Assembly: GCA_021846275.1 (NCBI GenBank)
Contig: JAJZBZ010000009.1
Location: 1 to 64,000 of the forward strand
Source: Acidobacteriota bacterium
GTDB lineage: Bacteria; Acidobacteriota; Terriglobia; Terriglobales; Acidobacteriaceae
Length of the DNA stretch: 64,000 nucleotides
Direction of reading: 5' to 3'
Shown here: one piece after another, positions 28,358-38,010 of the stretch
How positions within the stretch are numbered: the stretch's first letter is position 1
Layout: each line of letters opens with the position of its first letter
The notes under the pieces: generated by a model
Seen by the model: the letters and a program-made list of their open reading frames with translations, nothing else
The model's database searches: none
Told to the model about the DNA's origin: nothing
Position numbers and translations under genes: made by a program

Positions 28358-28591
28358 ATGTCCGTTGAAAACATTCTCCTCATGCTTGACGAAGACCTGA
28401 AGCGCCTCCAGCAGGTCCGCTCCCTGCTCGCCTCCACCGGCAGAATCTCCAACGCCATCACGAAATCCCTGCCCAGTCCGCCAAAACGCCGCAAGCGCGC
28501 CCTCAGCGCCGAATCGCGCCGCCGCATCGCTGAAGCGCAGCGCAAACGCTGGGCCGCACGCAAGCTCCAGGCAAAAAAATCCAAAGACTAG
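28358..28591 (+). CDS. Small basic protein with C-terminal AEAQRKRW motif
   Basis: 77 residues. An N-terminal amphipathic helix (ILLMLDEDLKRLQQVRSLL) is followed by a Lys/Arg-rich segment (PPKRRKRALSAESRRR) and the ending IAEAQRKRWAARKLQAKK. Similar small proteins with RKRW tails are common in Acidobacteria, where their role is unknown; nucleic-acid binding is suggested by the charge. The start is ATG 28358. It stands alone between the dehydrogenase operon, which runs the other way, and the large outer membrane gene, with 258 non-coding bases after it. Confidence 0.75.
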   Translation: MSVENILLMLDEDLKRLQQVRSLLASTGRISNAITKSLPSPPKRRKRALSAESRRRIAEAQRKRWAARKLQAKKSKD

Positions 28592-28849
28592 AGCGAATCG
28601 TTCGCCGCATCCTCCGCCTGAACCCCGGTCTCGTTCCGCAGCTCGCAATACCTCCCGGTTTGCGACCCGGCTCCGCGCCCGGATTTGCTTCCCGTCATTA
28701 CCTCCCGCTGCGTAAACCTTTCGCCTCGCTTCTCCGTCCATTCCATCAAGCAAGTCCAGTGCCGCATCCATGCATTCCAGATGCATTCCTGCCCGACCGG
28801 GAGACCGTAGCAGGAATCCACCCGACTTGTCCGCTCAGCCGGGGGAAAG

Positions 28850-31800
28850 ATGAAGCATCTGTCGATCAACGCTCACGCACAGCGCTCCATCGCAGCCGCT
28901 CTGTTTTTCGTGCTCGTCAACGCAGCCGTCTCGGCTCAGTCCGCTACTCCGGTGCCGAACTCCGCTTCGTCGCCAGCTTCACTCGCCGCTCCGTCTTCCG
29001 CTGCTGCTCCGGCGCTCACCAGCGGCGGCCTGCTCCACGGGACAGTCTCCACCGGCTCCACCCGCAAAACCCCGCTGCCCGGCGTCGCCATCGTGGCCAT
29101 GAACACCCTCACCGGCAAACGCTACTCGACCGTCACCGACATCACCGGCTCCTGGTCCATGCGCATTCCGCTCGACGGCCGTTACGTCGTCCGCGCCTCG
29201 CTCACCGGCTTCGCCGACGAGACGCACGAGGCTCTGCTCCACGCCAACTCGCGCGAGCAAACCTTCGCCTTCAACCTCACACTTGCCTCGCGCACCGCGT
29301 CCGACACCGACGCCAATCCCGCCGCGCAGTTCCTGCAACGCTCCGGTGTCAGTTCCGGTGCGAACTCCGCCGCGCTCGGCATGCTGAGCGCGCTCGGCAC
29401 CGACGCCGATTCCTCCGTCGGCGCTGTCGGCATCTCCGGCGCGGCACTGCCCGCCGCCGCGCAATCCGACTCCGCATCCGCCGACTCCGTCGCCATCAAC
29501 GGCCAGTCCGGCACCGTCAATCCCTTCGCCGGCATGGACCTCAGCCAGCTTCGCGACGCCATCCGCGATCTGCGTGCGCAAAACGGCGGTCCAGGCGGCG
29601 CTGGCGGAGCAGGTGGTCCCGGCGGCCCAGGCGGTCGCGGAGGTTTCCGCGGAGGCTTCGGCGGCCCAGGCGGCTTCAACTTCCGCAAATTCCGCCCCGA
29701 CCAGCCGCACGGAGCCGTCTTCTGGACCGGCAACAACTCCGCGCTCAACGCGCTGCCCTTCACGCTCAACGGTCAGCAGGAAGACCAGCCCACCTACGGC
29801 TCCAACCGCATCGGCATCACACTCATCGGCGAGCCATTCCTGCCCGGTCTCACCCAACCCTCCGGCAAGGACACCGTCTTTCTGACCATCTCCGGCCAGC
29901 GCACCTCCACGCCGTACACCGCCTACGGCACCGTTCCCACCGACCAGCAGCGCGGCAACTGCTCCACTCCCGGCTCCGCATCCTCCACCGCCGTCTGCCG
30001 ACTGCTCGCCTACTATCCCCAGCCCAATCTGAACGCCGGCAGCAACACGCAAAACTACAACTACTTTCTCGCCTCCACCGCGCAGAACAACACCAACCAG
30101 ATCGGCTTCCGTTACAATCGCACCCTCGGAGGACAATCCAGCGGCGGCCTGCCCGGTCCGCTCGCCGCACTTCTGGCCGCCCGCGGCGGACAAAACCAGG
30201 GCCTGCGCCAAAGCATCTTCTTCAACTTCAACTGGAATCACAACGCCGCCGACCTGCTGAACATCTTTCCCACGCTCGGCGGTCAACAAAGCACCGACCA
30301 GTACGCCTTCACCGGCGGTTACGCGCTCGGCTATCATCGCCTCAACAACAGCTTCAGCGTCGGCTGGAATCGCGCCAATCTCCAGACCACCAACTTCTTC
30401 ACCAATCAAGCCGACGCCGCCAGCGCCATCGGCATCTTCGGACCCAATAACGCTCCGCTGAACTCCTACCCGCTCAACTGGGGCGTGCCCAGCGTCATCA
30501 TCACCGGATTTACCGCGCTCAGCGAGCAGCAGCCGTCGCTCCATCTGCAACAGGTCGTCTCCCTCAGTGACACCCTCAGCATCATCCACGGCAACCACAA
30601 CATCCGCGCCGGCGCCGATCTCCGCCACGTCTACCTCGACGTGCTCGGCAGCTCCAACGCCACCGGCACGCTCTACTTCACCGGCTTCTTCAGCGGAGAC
30701 GCGCTCACCGACCTCCTCAACGGCGAGGCGCAGGAATCCTCCATCAAGGCCACGCCCGCCAAAAGCTATCTTCGGCAGGACACCTGGGACGCTTACGCGC
30801 AGGACGACTTCCGCGCCACCGCCTCGCTTACCCTGCTCTACGGCCTGCGCTATGAATACTTCTCGCCCTACACCGAACTCCATAACCATCTGGCCGCCAT
30901 CCTCGGCAACTCCGACTTCTCCGTCGTCAGCGCCGTCTATCCGGGCTGCGCCAGCGCCCTCTGCGCCGGTCTTCCCTCCAGCCTCGTCGATCCCTTCCGC
31001 GCCGGCATCGCTCCGCGCGTCGGCTTCGCTCAGCGTCTGCCCCACTCCTTCGTCCTGCGCGGCGGCTACGGCATCAACTTCGCCAACGGCCAGTACGCGA
31101 GCTTCGCCACCGATCTCGCCCACCAGCCGCCCTACGCCAACGTCCAGACCAACGAAGCCACCCGCGCCGCGCCCATCCCGCTCTCCCATCCCTTTGACAC
31201 GCCCCCATCCCAGCAGCCGGCCAACTACTCGCTCGACCCGCACTACACACTTCCCTACGTCCAGTCCTGGAACATCGACGTTCAGAAGACCCTGCCCTGG
31301 GCCTTGCTCGTCAACGTCGGCTACAACGGCTCCAAAGGCACCCATCTGGACATCACCAGCGCCCCGCGACCCACCGTCCAGTCCAACGCCTACAATCTTC
31401 CCGACGTGCTCTTCAACTACGAGCAATCCGCAGCCTTCTCGCGCTTCAACGCCGGCACCCTCCGCATCCGCCGCCGCCTCGAACACGGCGTCTCGCTCGG
31501 CGCCTACTACCAGTACTCCCACTCCATCGACAACGCAGGCTCGATCGGCGGCAGCTCCACCGTCGTCGCCCAGAACTGGCAGGATCTCGCCGCCGAAGAA
31601 GGCAACTCCTCCTTCGACATTCGCCATCAGGTCAGCGGCAATTATCTCTTCGAGCTTCCCTTCGGACCCGACAAATACTTCCTCAACTCCGGCAGCGCCC
31701 TCTCACGCGCGCTCGAAGGCTGGTCCATCTCCGGCAGCTTCACCTTCGCCACCGGCACGCCGCTCTCGCCCAGCTACGGCTCTGCCATCGCGGACGTTGC

Positions 31801-32161
31801 CAGCGCCACCGCCGGAACGCTGCGGCCGGATCGCGTTCCCGGAACCTCCATCATGGCTGGCGGCGGCAGGCAGCAGGAGTGGTTCAACACCGCTGCGTAC
31901 ACCGCTCCCACCGGCCCTTACGGCAACGCGCCGCGCAACTCCATCCCCGGCCCCGGCACCATCTCCAACAGCATGTCGCTGTCCAAAACCGCGCAGCTCG
32001 GCGACACCCGCAGTCTGGAACTGCGTGGCACCGCGAGCAACGTCTTCAACACCGTCCAGTTCTCCGGCGTCGACACCGACCTCGACTCGCCCACCGTCGG
32101 CCAGGTCACCTCCGCAGCCACCATGCGCCAGTTCAGCTTCATCGCGCGTTTCCGCTTCTGA
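28850..32161 (+). CDS. Oar-like TonB-dependent-receptor-type outer membrane protein
   Basis: 1103 residues from ATG 28850 with GGGGGAAAG upstream. A signal peptide ends near VSAQ (residue 30). Residues about 60-140 form a carboxypeptidase-regulatory-like domain (TPLPGVAIVAMNTLTGKRYSTVTD...GRYVVRASLTGF). Residues about 240-285 are a glycine-rich stretch (GGPGGAGG, GRGGFRGGFGGPGG). The remainder is a beta-barrel that ends with the typical terminal phenylalanine (IARFRF). This architecture is characteristic of the many Oar-like proteins in Acidobacteria, thought to import large substrates. It is followed after 16 bases by a VWFA-related gene. Neighbouring hydrolases suggest glycan use, but this is inference. 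Confidence 0.88.
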   Translation: MKHLSINAHAQRSIAAALFFVLVNAAVSAQSATPVPNSASSPASLAAPSSAAAPALTSGGLLHGTVSTGSTRKTPLPGVAIVAMNTLTGKRYSTVTDITGSWSMRIPLDGRYVVRASLTGFADETHEALLHANSREQTFAFNLTLASRTASDTDANPAAQFLQRSGVSSGANSAALGMLSALGTDADSSVGAVGISGAALPAAAQSDSASADSVAINGQSGTVNPFAGMDLSQLRDAIRDLRAQNGGPGGAGGAGGPGGPGGRGGFRGGFGGPGGFNFRKFRPDQPHGAVFWTGNNSALNALPFTLNGQQEDQPTYGSNRIGITLIGEPFLPGLTQPSGKDTVFLTISGQRTSTPYTAYGTVPTDQQRGNCSTPGSASSTAVCRLLAYYPQPNLNAGSNTQNYNYFLASTAQNNTNQIGFRYNRTLGGQSSGGLPGPLAALLAARGGQNQGLRQSIFFNFNWNHNAADLLNIFPTLGGQQSTDQYAFTGGYALGYHRLNNSFSVGWNRANLQTTNFFTNQADAASAIGIFGPNNAPLNSYPLNWGVPSVIITGFTALSEQQPSLHLQQVVSLSDTLSIIHGNHNIRAGADLRHVYLDVLGSSNATGTLYFTGFFSGDALTDLLNGEAQESSIKATPAKSYLRQDTWDAYAQDDFRATASLTLLYGLRYEYFSPYTELHNHLAAILGNSDFSVVSAVYPGCASALCAGLPSSLVDPFRAGIAPRVGFAQRLPHSFVLRGGYGINFANGQYASFATDLAHQPPYANVQTNEATRAAPIPLSHPFDTPPSQQPANYSLDPHYTLPYVQSWNIDVQKTLPWALLVNVGYNGSKGTHLDITSAPRPTVQSNAYNLPDVLFNYEQSAAFSRFNAGTLRIRRRLEHGVSLGAYYQYSHSIDNAGSIGGSSTVVAQNWQDLAAEEGNSSFDIRHQVSGNYLFELPFGPDKYFLNSGSALSRALEGWSISGSFTFATGTPLSPSYGSAIADVASATAGTLRPDRVPGTSIMAGGGRQQEWFNTAAYTAPTGPYGNAPRNSIPGPGTISNSMSLSKTAQLGDTRSLELRGTASNVFNTVQFSGVDTDLDSPTVGQVTSAATMRQFSFIARFRF

Positions 32162-32177
32162 AGAAACGAGTCCACCC

Positions 32178-34427
32178 ATGACCCCCGATCCCCGCATCCC
32201 ACACCTCCGATCCCCGCTCCACCCATCCCCGCTCGCTGGCAGTCACCGCAGCGCGCGCGCCAGGCGGCTCATTCCCGCCCGCCGCCTCGCCGCGATTCTG
32301 CCTCTGCTCGTGCTCGCCTTCGTCCCTGCGCTTCCACAGCAGCCCGCCGCTTCGTCCGCACCAGCGAATTCCTCCGCGCTCACCCTCCACGTCGAAACCG
32401 ACACCGTCCTCACCAATGTCGTCGTCCGCGACGCCCACACCGGCGCGCTCGTCACCGGCCTCAAGCCGGAAGACTTCACCATTCTTGAAGACGGCAAGCG
32501 CCAGTCCATCATCAGCTTCGATTACGAGAGCATGGATTGCGCCCAGCCGCTGAACGAAGCCACCATCTCCGGCCTCGCGTCCGCCTTTCGCGGCGCAGAC
32601 AACTCCGTCACCGCCGCACCCGACCAGCTTCACGACCACCGCCTCATCGTCTTCTTCTTCGACCTCACCTCCATGCAGCCGGAGGATGTCGAACGCGCCG
32701 TCAACTCCGCCCGCAACTACATCCAGCACCAGATGCAGCCCGCCGATCTCGTCTCGCTCGTCTCCCTCGACACCTCGCTCAGCATCGATCAGGATTTCAC
32801 CTCCGACAAAACCACGCTCCTCGCCAAAGTCAGCCGCTACAACGACACCACCGGCGACGCCTTCGCCCAAGGTGCCAACGCCGACACCAACCAGGTCGAA
32901 GACGCCACCGGATACACCCCCGACGAAGAGGAATACAACGACATCAACACCGACCGCGAACTCTTCGCCATCCGCGCCATCTCGCGCTCGCTCGAACGCA
33001 TCAACCAGCGCAAATCCATGCTCTACTTCTCCGGCGGACTTCAGCGCGACGGCATCGAAAACCAGGCATCGCTGCGCTCGGCCATCAACGCCGCAGTCCG
33101 CGCCAACCTCGCCGTCTACAGCATCGACACACGCGGCCTCCAGGCCATCTCCCCGCTTGGCGACGCCTCCACCGGCAGCCTCCGCGGCAACGGAGCCTTC
33201 AGCGGCATCGCCCTCCAGAACAACTTCAACTCCAACTTTGACACCCAGGAAACCCTCACCACGCTCGCCGCCGACACAGGCGGCAAAGCCTTCCTCGACT
33301 CCAACGATTTCAGCCCCGCATTCACCCAGGTTCAGCAGGACACCTCCGCCTACTACGTCCTCGGCTACCACTCCACCAACCCGCGCCGCGACGGTCACTA
33401 TCGCCACCTCACCATCCGCGTCCGCCGTCCCGGCCTGCGCCTCGACTATCGCCACGGCTACTACGCCCCAGCCGACTTCCGCCACTCCGACAACGAAGAC
33501 CGCGAGCGGCAGTTGAACGAGCAGCTCTCGAGCGACCTGCCCGCCACCGATCTCCCCGTCTATCTCGACGCCTACGAGTTCCCGCTCAGCGACAACCGCT
33601 TCGATGTTCCCGTTTCGCTGCTCGTGCCCGGCTCAGCCATTCCCTTCGTGCGCGGAGGAAACCGCGACAAGGCCACGCTCGACATCCTCGGCGAAGTCCT
33701 CGACGCCAATCACCGCCCCGTCGGCCAGGTCCGCCAGACCGTCAAACTCGCCCTCGACGCGAACCAACAGCCCACGCGCAAAAACATTCAGTACACCACG
33801 CGCTTCCTGGTACCCTCCGGCACCTGGACGCTCAAATTCGTCGTCCGCGAAAACGAGACCGGTCGCATGGGCTCCTTTGAAACCGAGATACGCCTCGCAG
33901 ACCTCAAAAAACAATCCCTGCGCCTCAGCTCCGTCCTGCTCGCCTCCACCGTCACGCCCGTCTCCGCCAAGGCCGCAAAATCCACCCGATCCGCCGACGG
34001 CCCCAACCCGCTCGTCACCGCCTCCGGCATCCTCGTGCCCAACCTCACCCACGTCTTCCGCCTCGACCAGCATCTCCACCTGCTCTGCGAAGTCTACGCA
34101 CCCCAGCGCGTCCAGAATGCCGACCCCAAAACTCCGCGCAACGCCGTCCACATTCTCGCCAGCCTGGAACTGATCTCCGGCGCGGCCATCGCTTACCAGA
34201 CGCCGGTGATCGTCCACGACTCACCCAACGCCACTGGTCGTGACGCCGTCTCGATCCTGATGGACCTTCCGCTCGACGCGCTCCATCCCGGCGAGTACAT
34301 CGCCCAGCTCAACGTCATCGACGACTCCGCCGGCAGCTACGCTTTTCCTCGATTCGCCATCCTGCTGCGCGACCCGGCGGCATCCGCAGCGCCGCCTGCG
34401 CAGCCCGCGCAAAAGCCCGCTCCCTGA
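32178..34427 (+). CDS. Secreted VWFA-related protein (acidobacterial type)
   Basis: 749 residues from ATG 32178. A basic N-terminus leads into a hydrophobic signal (LAAILPLLVLAFVPALPQQ). A domain typical of the VWFA-related Acidobacteria family follows (LTNVVVRDAHTGALVTGLKPEDFTILEDGKRQ split across strands), then a VWFA fold beginning LIVFFFDLTS, in which the MIDAS triplet reads D-L-T-S rather than DxSxS. A long C-terminal beta-rich part follows. It lies 16 bases after the Oar-like gene and is probably co-transcribed, suggesting a surface complex in which the VWFA protein binds or supports the receptor. Partner and substrate are unknown. Confidence 0.85.
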   Translation: MTPDPRIPHLRSPLHPSPLAGSHRSARARRLIPARRLAAILPLLVLAFVPALPQQPAASSAPANSSALTLHVETDTVLTNVVVRDAHTGALVTGLKPEDFTILEDGKRQSIISFDYESMDCAQPLNEATISGLASAFRGADNSVTAAPDQLHDHRLIVFFFDLTSMQPEDVERAVNSARNYIQHQMQPADLVSLVSLDTSLSIDQDFTSDKTTLLAKVSRYNDTTGDAFAQGANADTNQVEDATGYTPDEEEYNDINTDRELFAIRAISRSLERINQRKSMLYFSGGLQRDGIENQASLRSAINAAVRANLAVYSIDTRGLQAISPLGDASTGSLRGNGAFSGIALQNNFNSNFDTQETLTTLAADTGGKAFLDSNDFSPAFTQVQQDTSAYYVLGYHSTNPRRDGHYRHLTIRVRRPGLRLDYRHGYYAPADFRHSDNEDRERQLNEQLSSDLPATDLPVYLDAYEFPLSDNRFDVPVSLLVPGSAIPFVRGGNRDKATLDILGEVLDANHRPVGQVRQTVKLALDANQQPTRKNIQYTTRFLVPSGTWTLKFVVRENETGRMGSFETEIRLADLKKQSLRLSSVLLASTVTPVSAKAAKSTRSADGPNPLVTASGILVPNLTHVFRLDQHLHLLCEVYAPQRVQNADPKTPRNAVHILASLELISGAAIAYQTPVIVHDSPNATGRDAVSILMDLPLDALHPGEYIAQLNVIDDSAGSYAFPRFAILLRDPAASAAPPAQPAQKPAP

Positions 34428-34479
34428 GCGGCCATCGTCCGCGCAGCAACATCGCCGCGCCAGCCTCCGTGCCGCCTGG

Positions 34480-35499
34480 CTACTGCACCTGTCCGCGCGG
34501 CCTCAGCCGTCGCATCTCCAGCGCGCACTCCACCGCATTCCGCGCCACCAGCCGCAGATTGTCACACGCCGCCCATAGCCAGAATCGCCGCACCTCCTGC
34601 GCTCCGCCCGCACCCGTCGCATCCAGCCGCACCAGAATCGTATCGCGGCCCATCACCGTCAGGTTCGACGGCATCTCCTCGCCATCCCTCGCCCATTGCA
34701 GCGGATCGCCGCTCAGCGCCTGCTCCAGCGCGCTCACCGGCACCGCCCGCGTCAGCTCCACCCACGCCGAAAAACACATCCCGTGAAAAACCGGCGACTG
34801 CACCAGTTGCACCGCAATCTCCGCCCCGCGCAGCATCGCGCCCAGGTGATTCCTCAGCCTTTTTCCCACATCCTGCAAATTCGCCTGCGCCGCTTCGCCC
34901 AATTCGACCAACTGGTTGAATGAAGCCTGCATCCCAAACACTTCCTGCGGCATCTGCTGAAAATTCAAGACCCCCGCCGTCTGCCGGTGCAGCTCCTCCA
35001 GCGCCACCGCCCCAAACTCCGACGCCGGATGCAACACCGTCACCGCCGCCGAGCGCAACAGTCCCGGCGCATGCAGGCGGTTCATCATCGCCGCAATCGC
35101 CAGCGCGCCCGCCTGCGCCGGCACAATTGCGCGCGTCAGCAAATCCGGCTCGTTCTCGGCCGTCCTCAGCCACGGACTTCCCACCACCACGCCCGGCTCG
35201 CCATCCAGCACTCCCGTCAGATCCAGCACCGTCGCGCCCGCTTCCGTCGCCCTGCGCCACCATCGCCGCGTCTGCTCGCTTGTCCCGGCAAAAAACGCAA
35301 AGTCCAGACCCTCAAAAGCCTCGTCGCCCAAACCCAGCACCACCGCAGCCTCATCGCCCACCTGGTCCAGCGTTCCCTGCGCTTCCTCGTCATCCAGCAG
35401 CACAAACGTCGCGCCCGCAAACGCTGACTCCGTCAGCGCCTCTTTCAGCTCGCCGCTCAGCGGAGAACTCGCTCCCACAATCCCGATCCGCAACATCAT
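34480..35499 (-). CDS. Aspartate-semialdehyde dehydrogenase-like (USG-1 type) protein
   Basis: 339 residues with the semialdehyde-dehydrogenase fold: IGIVGASSPLSGELKEAL for the cofactor-binding N-terminus and FFAGTSEQ for the next strand. Where true Asd enzymes have the catalytic cysteine (GNC motif), this protein reads VLHPASEFG, with no cysteine. The region with the acid histidine (in Asd near RVPV) here reads RAVPVSALEQAL. It therefore resembles USG-1, a catalytically changed Asd homologue of unknown role. Its start overlaps the stop of pssA (ATGA, 35496-35499), so it is the last gene of the phosphatidylethanolamine operon. Confidence 0.75.
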   Translation of the reverse strand: MMLRIGIVGASSPLSGELKEALTESAFAGATFVLLDDEEAQGTLDQVGDEAAVVLGLGDEAFEGLDFAFFAGTSEQTRRWWRRATEAGATVLDLTGVLDGEPGVVVGSPWLRTAENEPDLLTRAIVPAQAGALAIAAMMNRLHAPGLLRSAAVTVLHPASEFGAVALEELHRQTAGVLNFQQMPQEVFGMQASFNQLVELGEAAQANLQDVGKRLRNHLGAMLRGAEIAVQLVQSPVFHGMCFSAWVELTRAVPVSALEQALSGDPLQWARDGEEMPSNLTVMGRDTILVRLDATGAGGAQEVRRFWLWAACDNLRLVARNAVECALEMRRLRPRGQVQ

Positions 35500-36404
35500 T
35501 CCGCCGCCGACTCACTTTCCGCTGGCATCGCCGCTCCGTCCCGCTCCGCCGATCCCATCTGCGCCCTCTGCCTGCGTCGCCGCGACCACGAATACGCCGC
35601 GCGCGCCCAGATGCCGGAGAACATATACACCAGCGCCATCAGAAACAGCACTCCGCGCGAAAACCGGATCAGAATAAAAATTCCAATCGCCATCAGCATC
35701 AGCAACTGAAATGGCTGCGTCCGCGCCAGATTGATCTCCTTGCCCGACCAGAACCGCCAACGGCTCACCATCAGGAATCCCGCCATCCCCACCAGCCCGA
35801 TCCACAAAATCGCCAGCCACCAGTACGGAATCGGAATCCCGTAAAAGCAATGCACCGACGAGGCCACCAGCCCCGCCGCCGCCGGAATCGGCATCCCCAC
35901 AAAATACTTCCTGTCCATGCGTCCCGGATTCTGCGGCTGCGGATCGTGGCTGATATTGAAGCGCGCCAGCCGCGACACCCCGCACAGCAGATAAAGAAAA
36001 CAGACAAACGCGCCCACCTGCGTAATCGGGTGCGCCAATCCCTGCCCGACCGCATCCGGCAGAAAATGAAATCCCCACACCAACGCCAGCAGCGCCGGAG
36101 CCACGCCAAACGTGATCGCATCGGCCAGCGAATCCAGCTCGCGCCCAAAGTCGCTCGCCGTATTCGTCATCCGCGCAATCCGCCCATCCAGCGCGTCAAA
36201 CGGAATCGCCAGGCAGATTGCCAGCGCGGCCCAGTCCAGCCGCTGCGCCGCGTCGGCTCCCGCCTGCATCGCGTCCATCGTCTGCAGAATCGCGAAGAAC
36301 CCCGCGCCAATTCCCGCCGCCGTAAACAGCGACGGCAGCACAAACATCCCGCGCCTGCGCCTCGTCTGGCGCGCGCGCGGCGTCTGCCCGCCATTCCGAT
36401 TCAC
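35496..36404 (-). CDS. pssA: CDP-diacylglycerol-serine O-phosphatidyltransferase
   Basis: 302 residues with several membrane helices. The CDP-alcohol phosphotransferase motif is complete: [20 protein letters not shown], with the second aspartate pair in [11 protein letters not shown]. It makes phosphatidylserine from CDP-diacylglycerol and serine in the inner membrane, the substrate for the decarboxylase encoded just upstream. The start is a GTG at 36404 that overlaps the psd stop (GTGA). An internal Met (MFVLPSLF) is an alternative if the basic N-terminal 20 residues are not translated. Confidence 0.93.
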   Translation of the reverse strand: MNRNGGQTPRARQTRRRRGMFVLPSLFTAAGIGAGFFAILQTMDAMQAGADAAQRLDWAALAICLAIPFDALDGRIARMTNTASDFGRELDSLADAITFGVAPALLALVWGFHFLPDAVGQGLAHPITQVGAFVCFLYLLCGVSRLARFNISHDPQPQNPGRMDRKYFVGMPIPAAAGLVASSVHCFYGIPIPYWWLAILWIGLVGMAGFLMVSRWRFWSGKEINLARTQPFQLLMLMAIGIFILIRFSRGVLFLMALVYMFSGIWARAAYSWSRRRRQRAQMGSAERDGAAMPAESESAAE

Positions 36405-37027
36405 CGCCCCGCTCCCGGCAGCCGCGCCAGCACGCTGCTGCCGCCCTTCACGCGCACACGCGGCTCAACCACCAGCTCCGCATCCGCCGGCAGAATCACA
36501 TCCACGCGCGAGCCAAACTTGATCAATCCCACACGCTCGCCACGCTCCACCCGATCCCCCTGCCTGCGCGAAAAAACAATCCGCCGCGCCAGCAGACCGG
36601 CAATCTGACGAAACGTCACCTCCACGCCGTCCTCGCCGCGGATCGTCACGCTGTTCTGTTCGTTCCGCTCGGCTGACTCCGGATTCATCGCGTTCAGGTA
36701 AAGACCTTTTTTATACTCGACCGCCGTAATCGTCCCGCCCACCGGCGCGCGATTCACATGCACGTTGAAGACGCTCAGAAAAATACTGATTCTCTGCCGC
36801 TCGCCAGCCGCCGTCTCGATCCGCGCACACTCCGTCACCACCCCGTCGCCGGGCGAAACCACCAGTCCGGCTGCTATCGGGATAAGCCGCTTCGGATCGC
36901 GAAAAAACCAAAGGAAAAACGCCGCCAGCAGCACACAGGGCACCGCCAGCCACACTGTGGCAAACCAGCCCAGCACCGCTGCCGCCGCCAGAAAACCCGC
37001 ACCGTAGAAATAACCGTCTCTGACCAT
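36401..37027 (-). CDS. psd: Phosphatidylserine decarboxylase (short type)
   Basis: 208 residues from ATG 37027 (a GTG three codons upstream at 37036 is possible). Two N-terminal membrane helices are followed by [10 protein letters not shown] and [10 protein letters not shown], both typical of the short archaetidylserine/phosphatidylserine decarboxylase family, and [16 protein letters not shown]. The self-cleavage site is GSS in VKGGSSVLA near the C-terminus, where Ser becomes the pyruvoyl group. It produces phosphatidylethanolamine. It forms an operon with pssA and the USG-1-like gene through four-base overlaps. A TATAAT reads toward the gene at 37044-37039, very close to the start. Confidence 0.94.
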   Translation of the reverse strand: MVRDGYFYGAGFLAAAAVLGWFATVWLAVPCVLLAAFFLWFFRDPKRLIPIAAGLVVSPGDGVVTECARIETAAGERQRISIFLSVFNVHVNRAPVGGTITAVEYKKGLYLNAMNPESAERNEQNSVTIRGEDGVEVTFRQIAGLLARRIVFSRRQGDRVERGERVGLIKFGSRVDVILPADAELVVEPRVRVKGGSSVLARLPGAGR

Positions 37028-37158
37028 AATCCCCACCGATTATACGGCCCAGCCGGTTCCCGCACTCTCAGGCAGGTTCGGACGCCTTCGACACACGCGG
37101 CGCGCAACGGCTGTCCATCGCGCCGTTTCGTCCGTCTGCTTTTTTCGACTTCGCCTGC

Positions 37159-37368
37159 TTAGGCCACAGCCGAGCAGCTTCGCTCAAGCGCCGCAATCAG
37201 ATCCTTGGCATGCAGCTTCAGCTTCTTCATCCTCACCTCTTCCAACTGCTCCTCGGCAGTCAGATACGGCTTGGACATCAACTCCTCCAGGCGCTGCGTG
37301 TACCGCCGATGTTCCGCCATCAGCCGTTCCATCTCAGCGCCACGATGCTCTTCCAGAACTTCCGCCAT
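37159..37368 (-). CDS. YdcH-family (DUF465) small helical protein
   Basis: 69 residues forming a helix-turn-helix hairpin: EEHRGAEMERLMAEHRRYTQ, then TAEEQLEEVRMKKLKLHAKDLI, with the typical LKxxDxL pattern of DUF465. Members are small coiled-coil proteins of unknown function. ATG 37368 is preceded by GAGGTGAACC. It follows rimI on the same strand at a distance of 162 bases, so it may have its own promoter. Confidence 0.85.
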   Translation of the reverse strand: MAEVLEEHRGAEMERLMAEHRRYTQRLEELMSKPYLTAEEQLEEVRMKKLKLHAKDLIAALERSCSAVA

Positions 37369-37530
37369 GGTTCACCTCGCAAGAAAGGAGACAATTCTGT
37401 ATACGCCCAATCCATCCCGCGCCGCAACAGCAAAATTCTGTGGAATTCCGGTTCTTCTTCGCCACTCGCCGCTGCTGCCTCACCCGCGCTGCAATCCCCG
37501 CCGCGCTCCGGATCGACCATCCCTCCACGC

Positions 37531-38010
37531 TCAACCCGCTCCCAGTGCGCATTCCATCCCCACCGCGTCCTCCACCGGCTCGCGATAATACCCGCGCCGT
37601 CGTCCCGACTCCACAAACCCGGCCCGCGCATACAGCCGCCGCGCCGCCTCGTTCGACACGCGCACCTCCAGCAGCATCCGCCGCGCGCCCGCAGCCGCAC
37701 ACGCCTCCATCGCCGCCGCCAGCAGCCGCCCGCCCACGCCGCGCCGCTGCTCCGTCCGCTCCACCGCAATCGACTCCAGCTCCGCCGTATCCATCACCAC
37801 CTGTGCCACGCAGAACCCCGCAATCCCCTGCTCCGTCTCCGCCACCAGCATCACCCGCCCGCCACCAGCCAGCACAGCCCGCCACGCCTGCTCCGTCCAC
37901 TGCGGAGCCTCCGCCAGCGCAGCGGCCAGCGCCATCACCGCCGCCCGATCCGCTGCCGCCATTGCCCGCACACGCACCGCATCAGGCCTTCGTTCGCTCG
38001 CGGCCGTCAT
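37531..38010 (-). CDS. rimI: GNAT N-acetyltransferase, RimI-like
   Basis: 159 residues with the GNAT acetyl-CoA loop in ELESIAVERTEQRRGVGGRLL and the RimI motif LEVRVSNEAARRLYARAGF followed by RRRGYY. RimI acetylates the N-terminus of ribosomal protein S18 (alanine). Association with tsaB is the usual arrangement in many bacteria, which supports the assignment. The start ATG overlaps the tsaB stop by four bases (ATGA 38007-38010). Confidence 0.88.
   Translation of the reverse strand: MTAASERRPDAVRVRAMAAADRAAVMALAAALAEAPQWTEQAWRAVLAGGGRVMLVAETEQGIAGFCVAQVVMDTAELESIAVERTEQRRGVGGRLLAAAMEACAAAGARRMLLEVRVSNEAARRLYARAGFVESGRRRGYYREPVEDAVGMECALGAG

Noticed and set aside
28979-31627. Open frame of 882 codons on the minus strand opposite the Oar-like gene.
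   Set aside because: It is the antisense shadow of a strongly codon-biased high-GC gene; its protein is low-complexity (Gly/Val/Glu/Ala) and matches no family, while the plus-strand product is a clear outer membrane protein.
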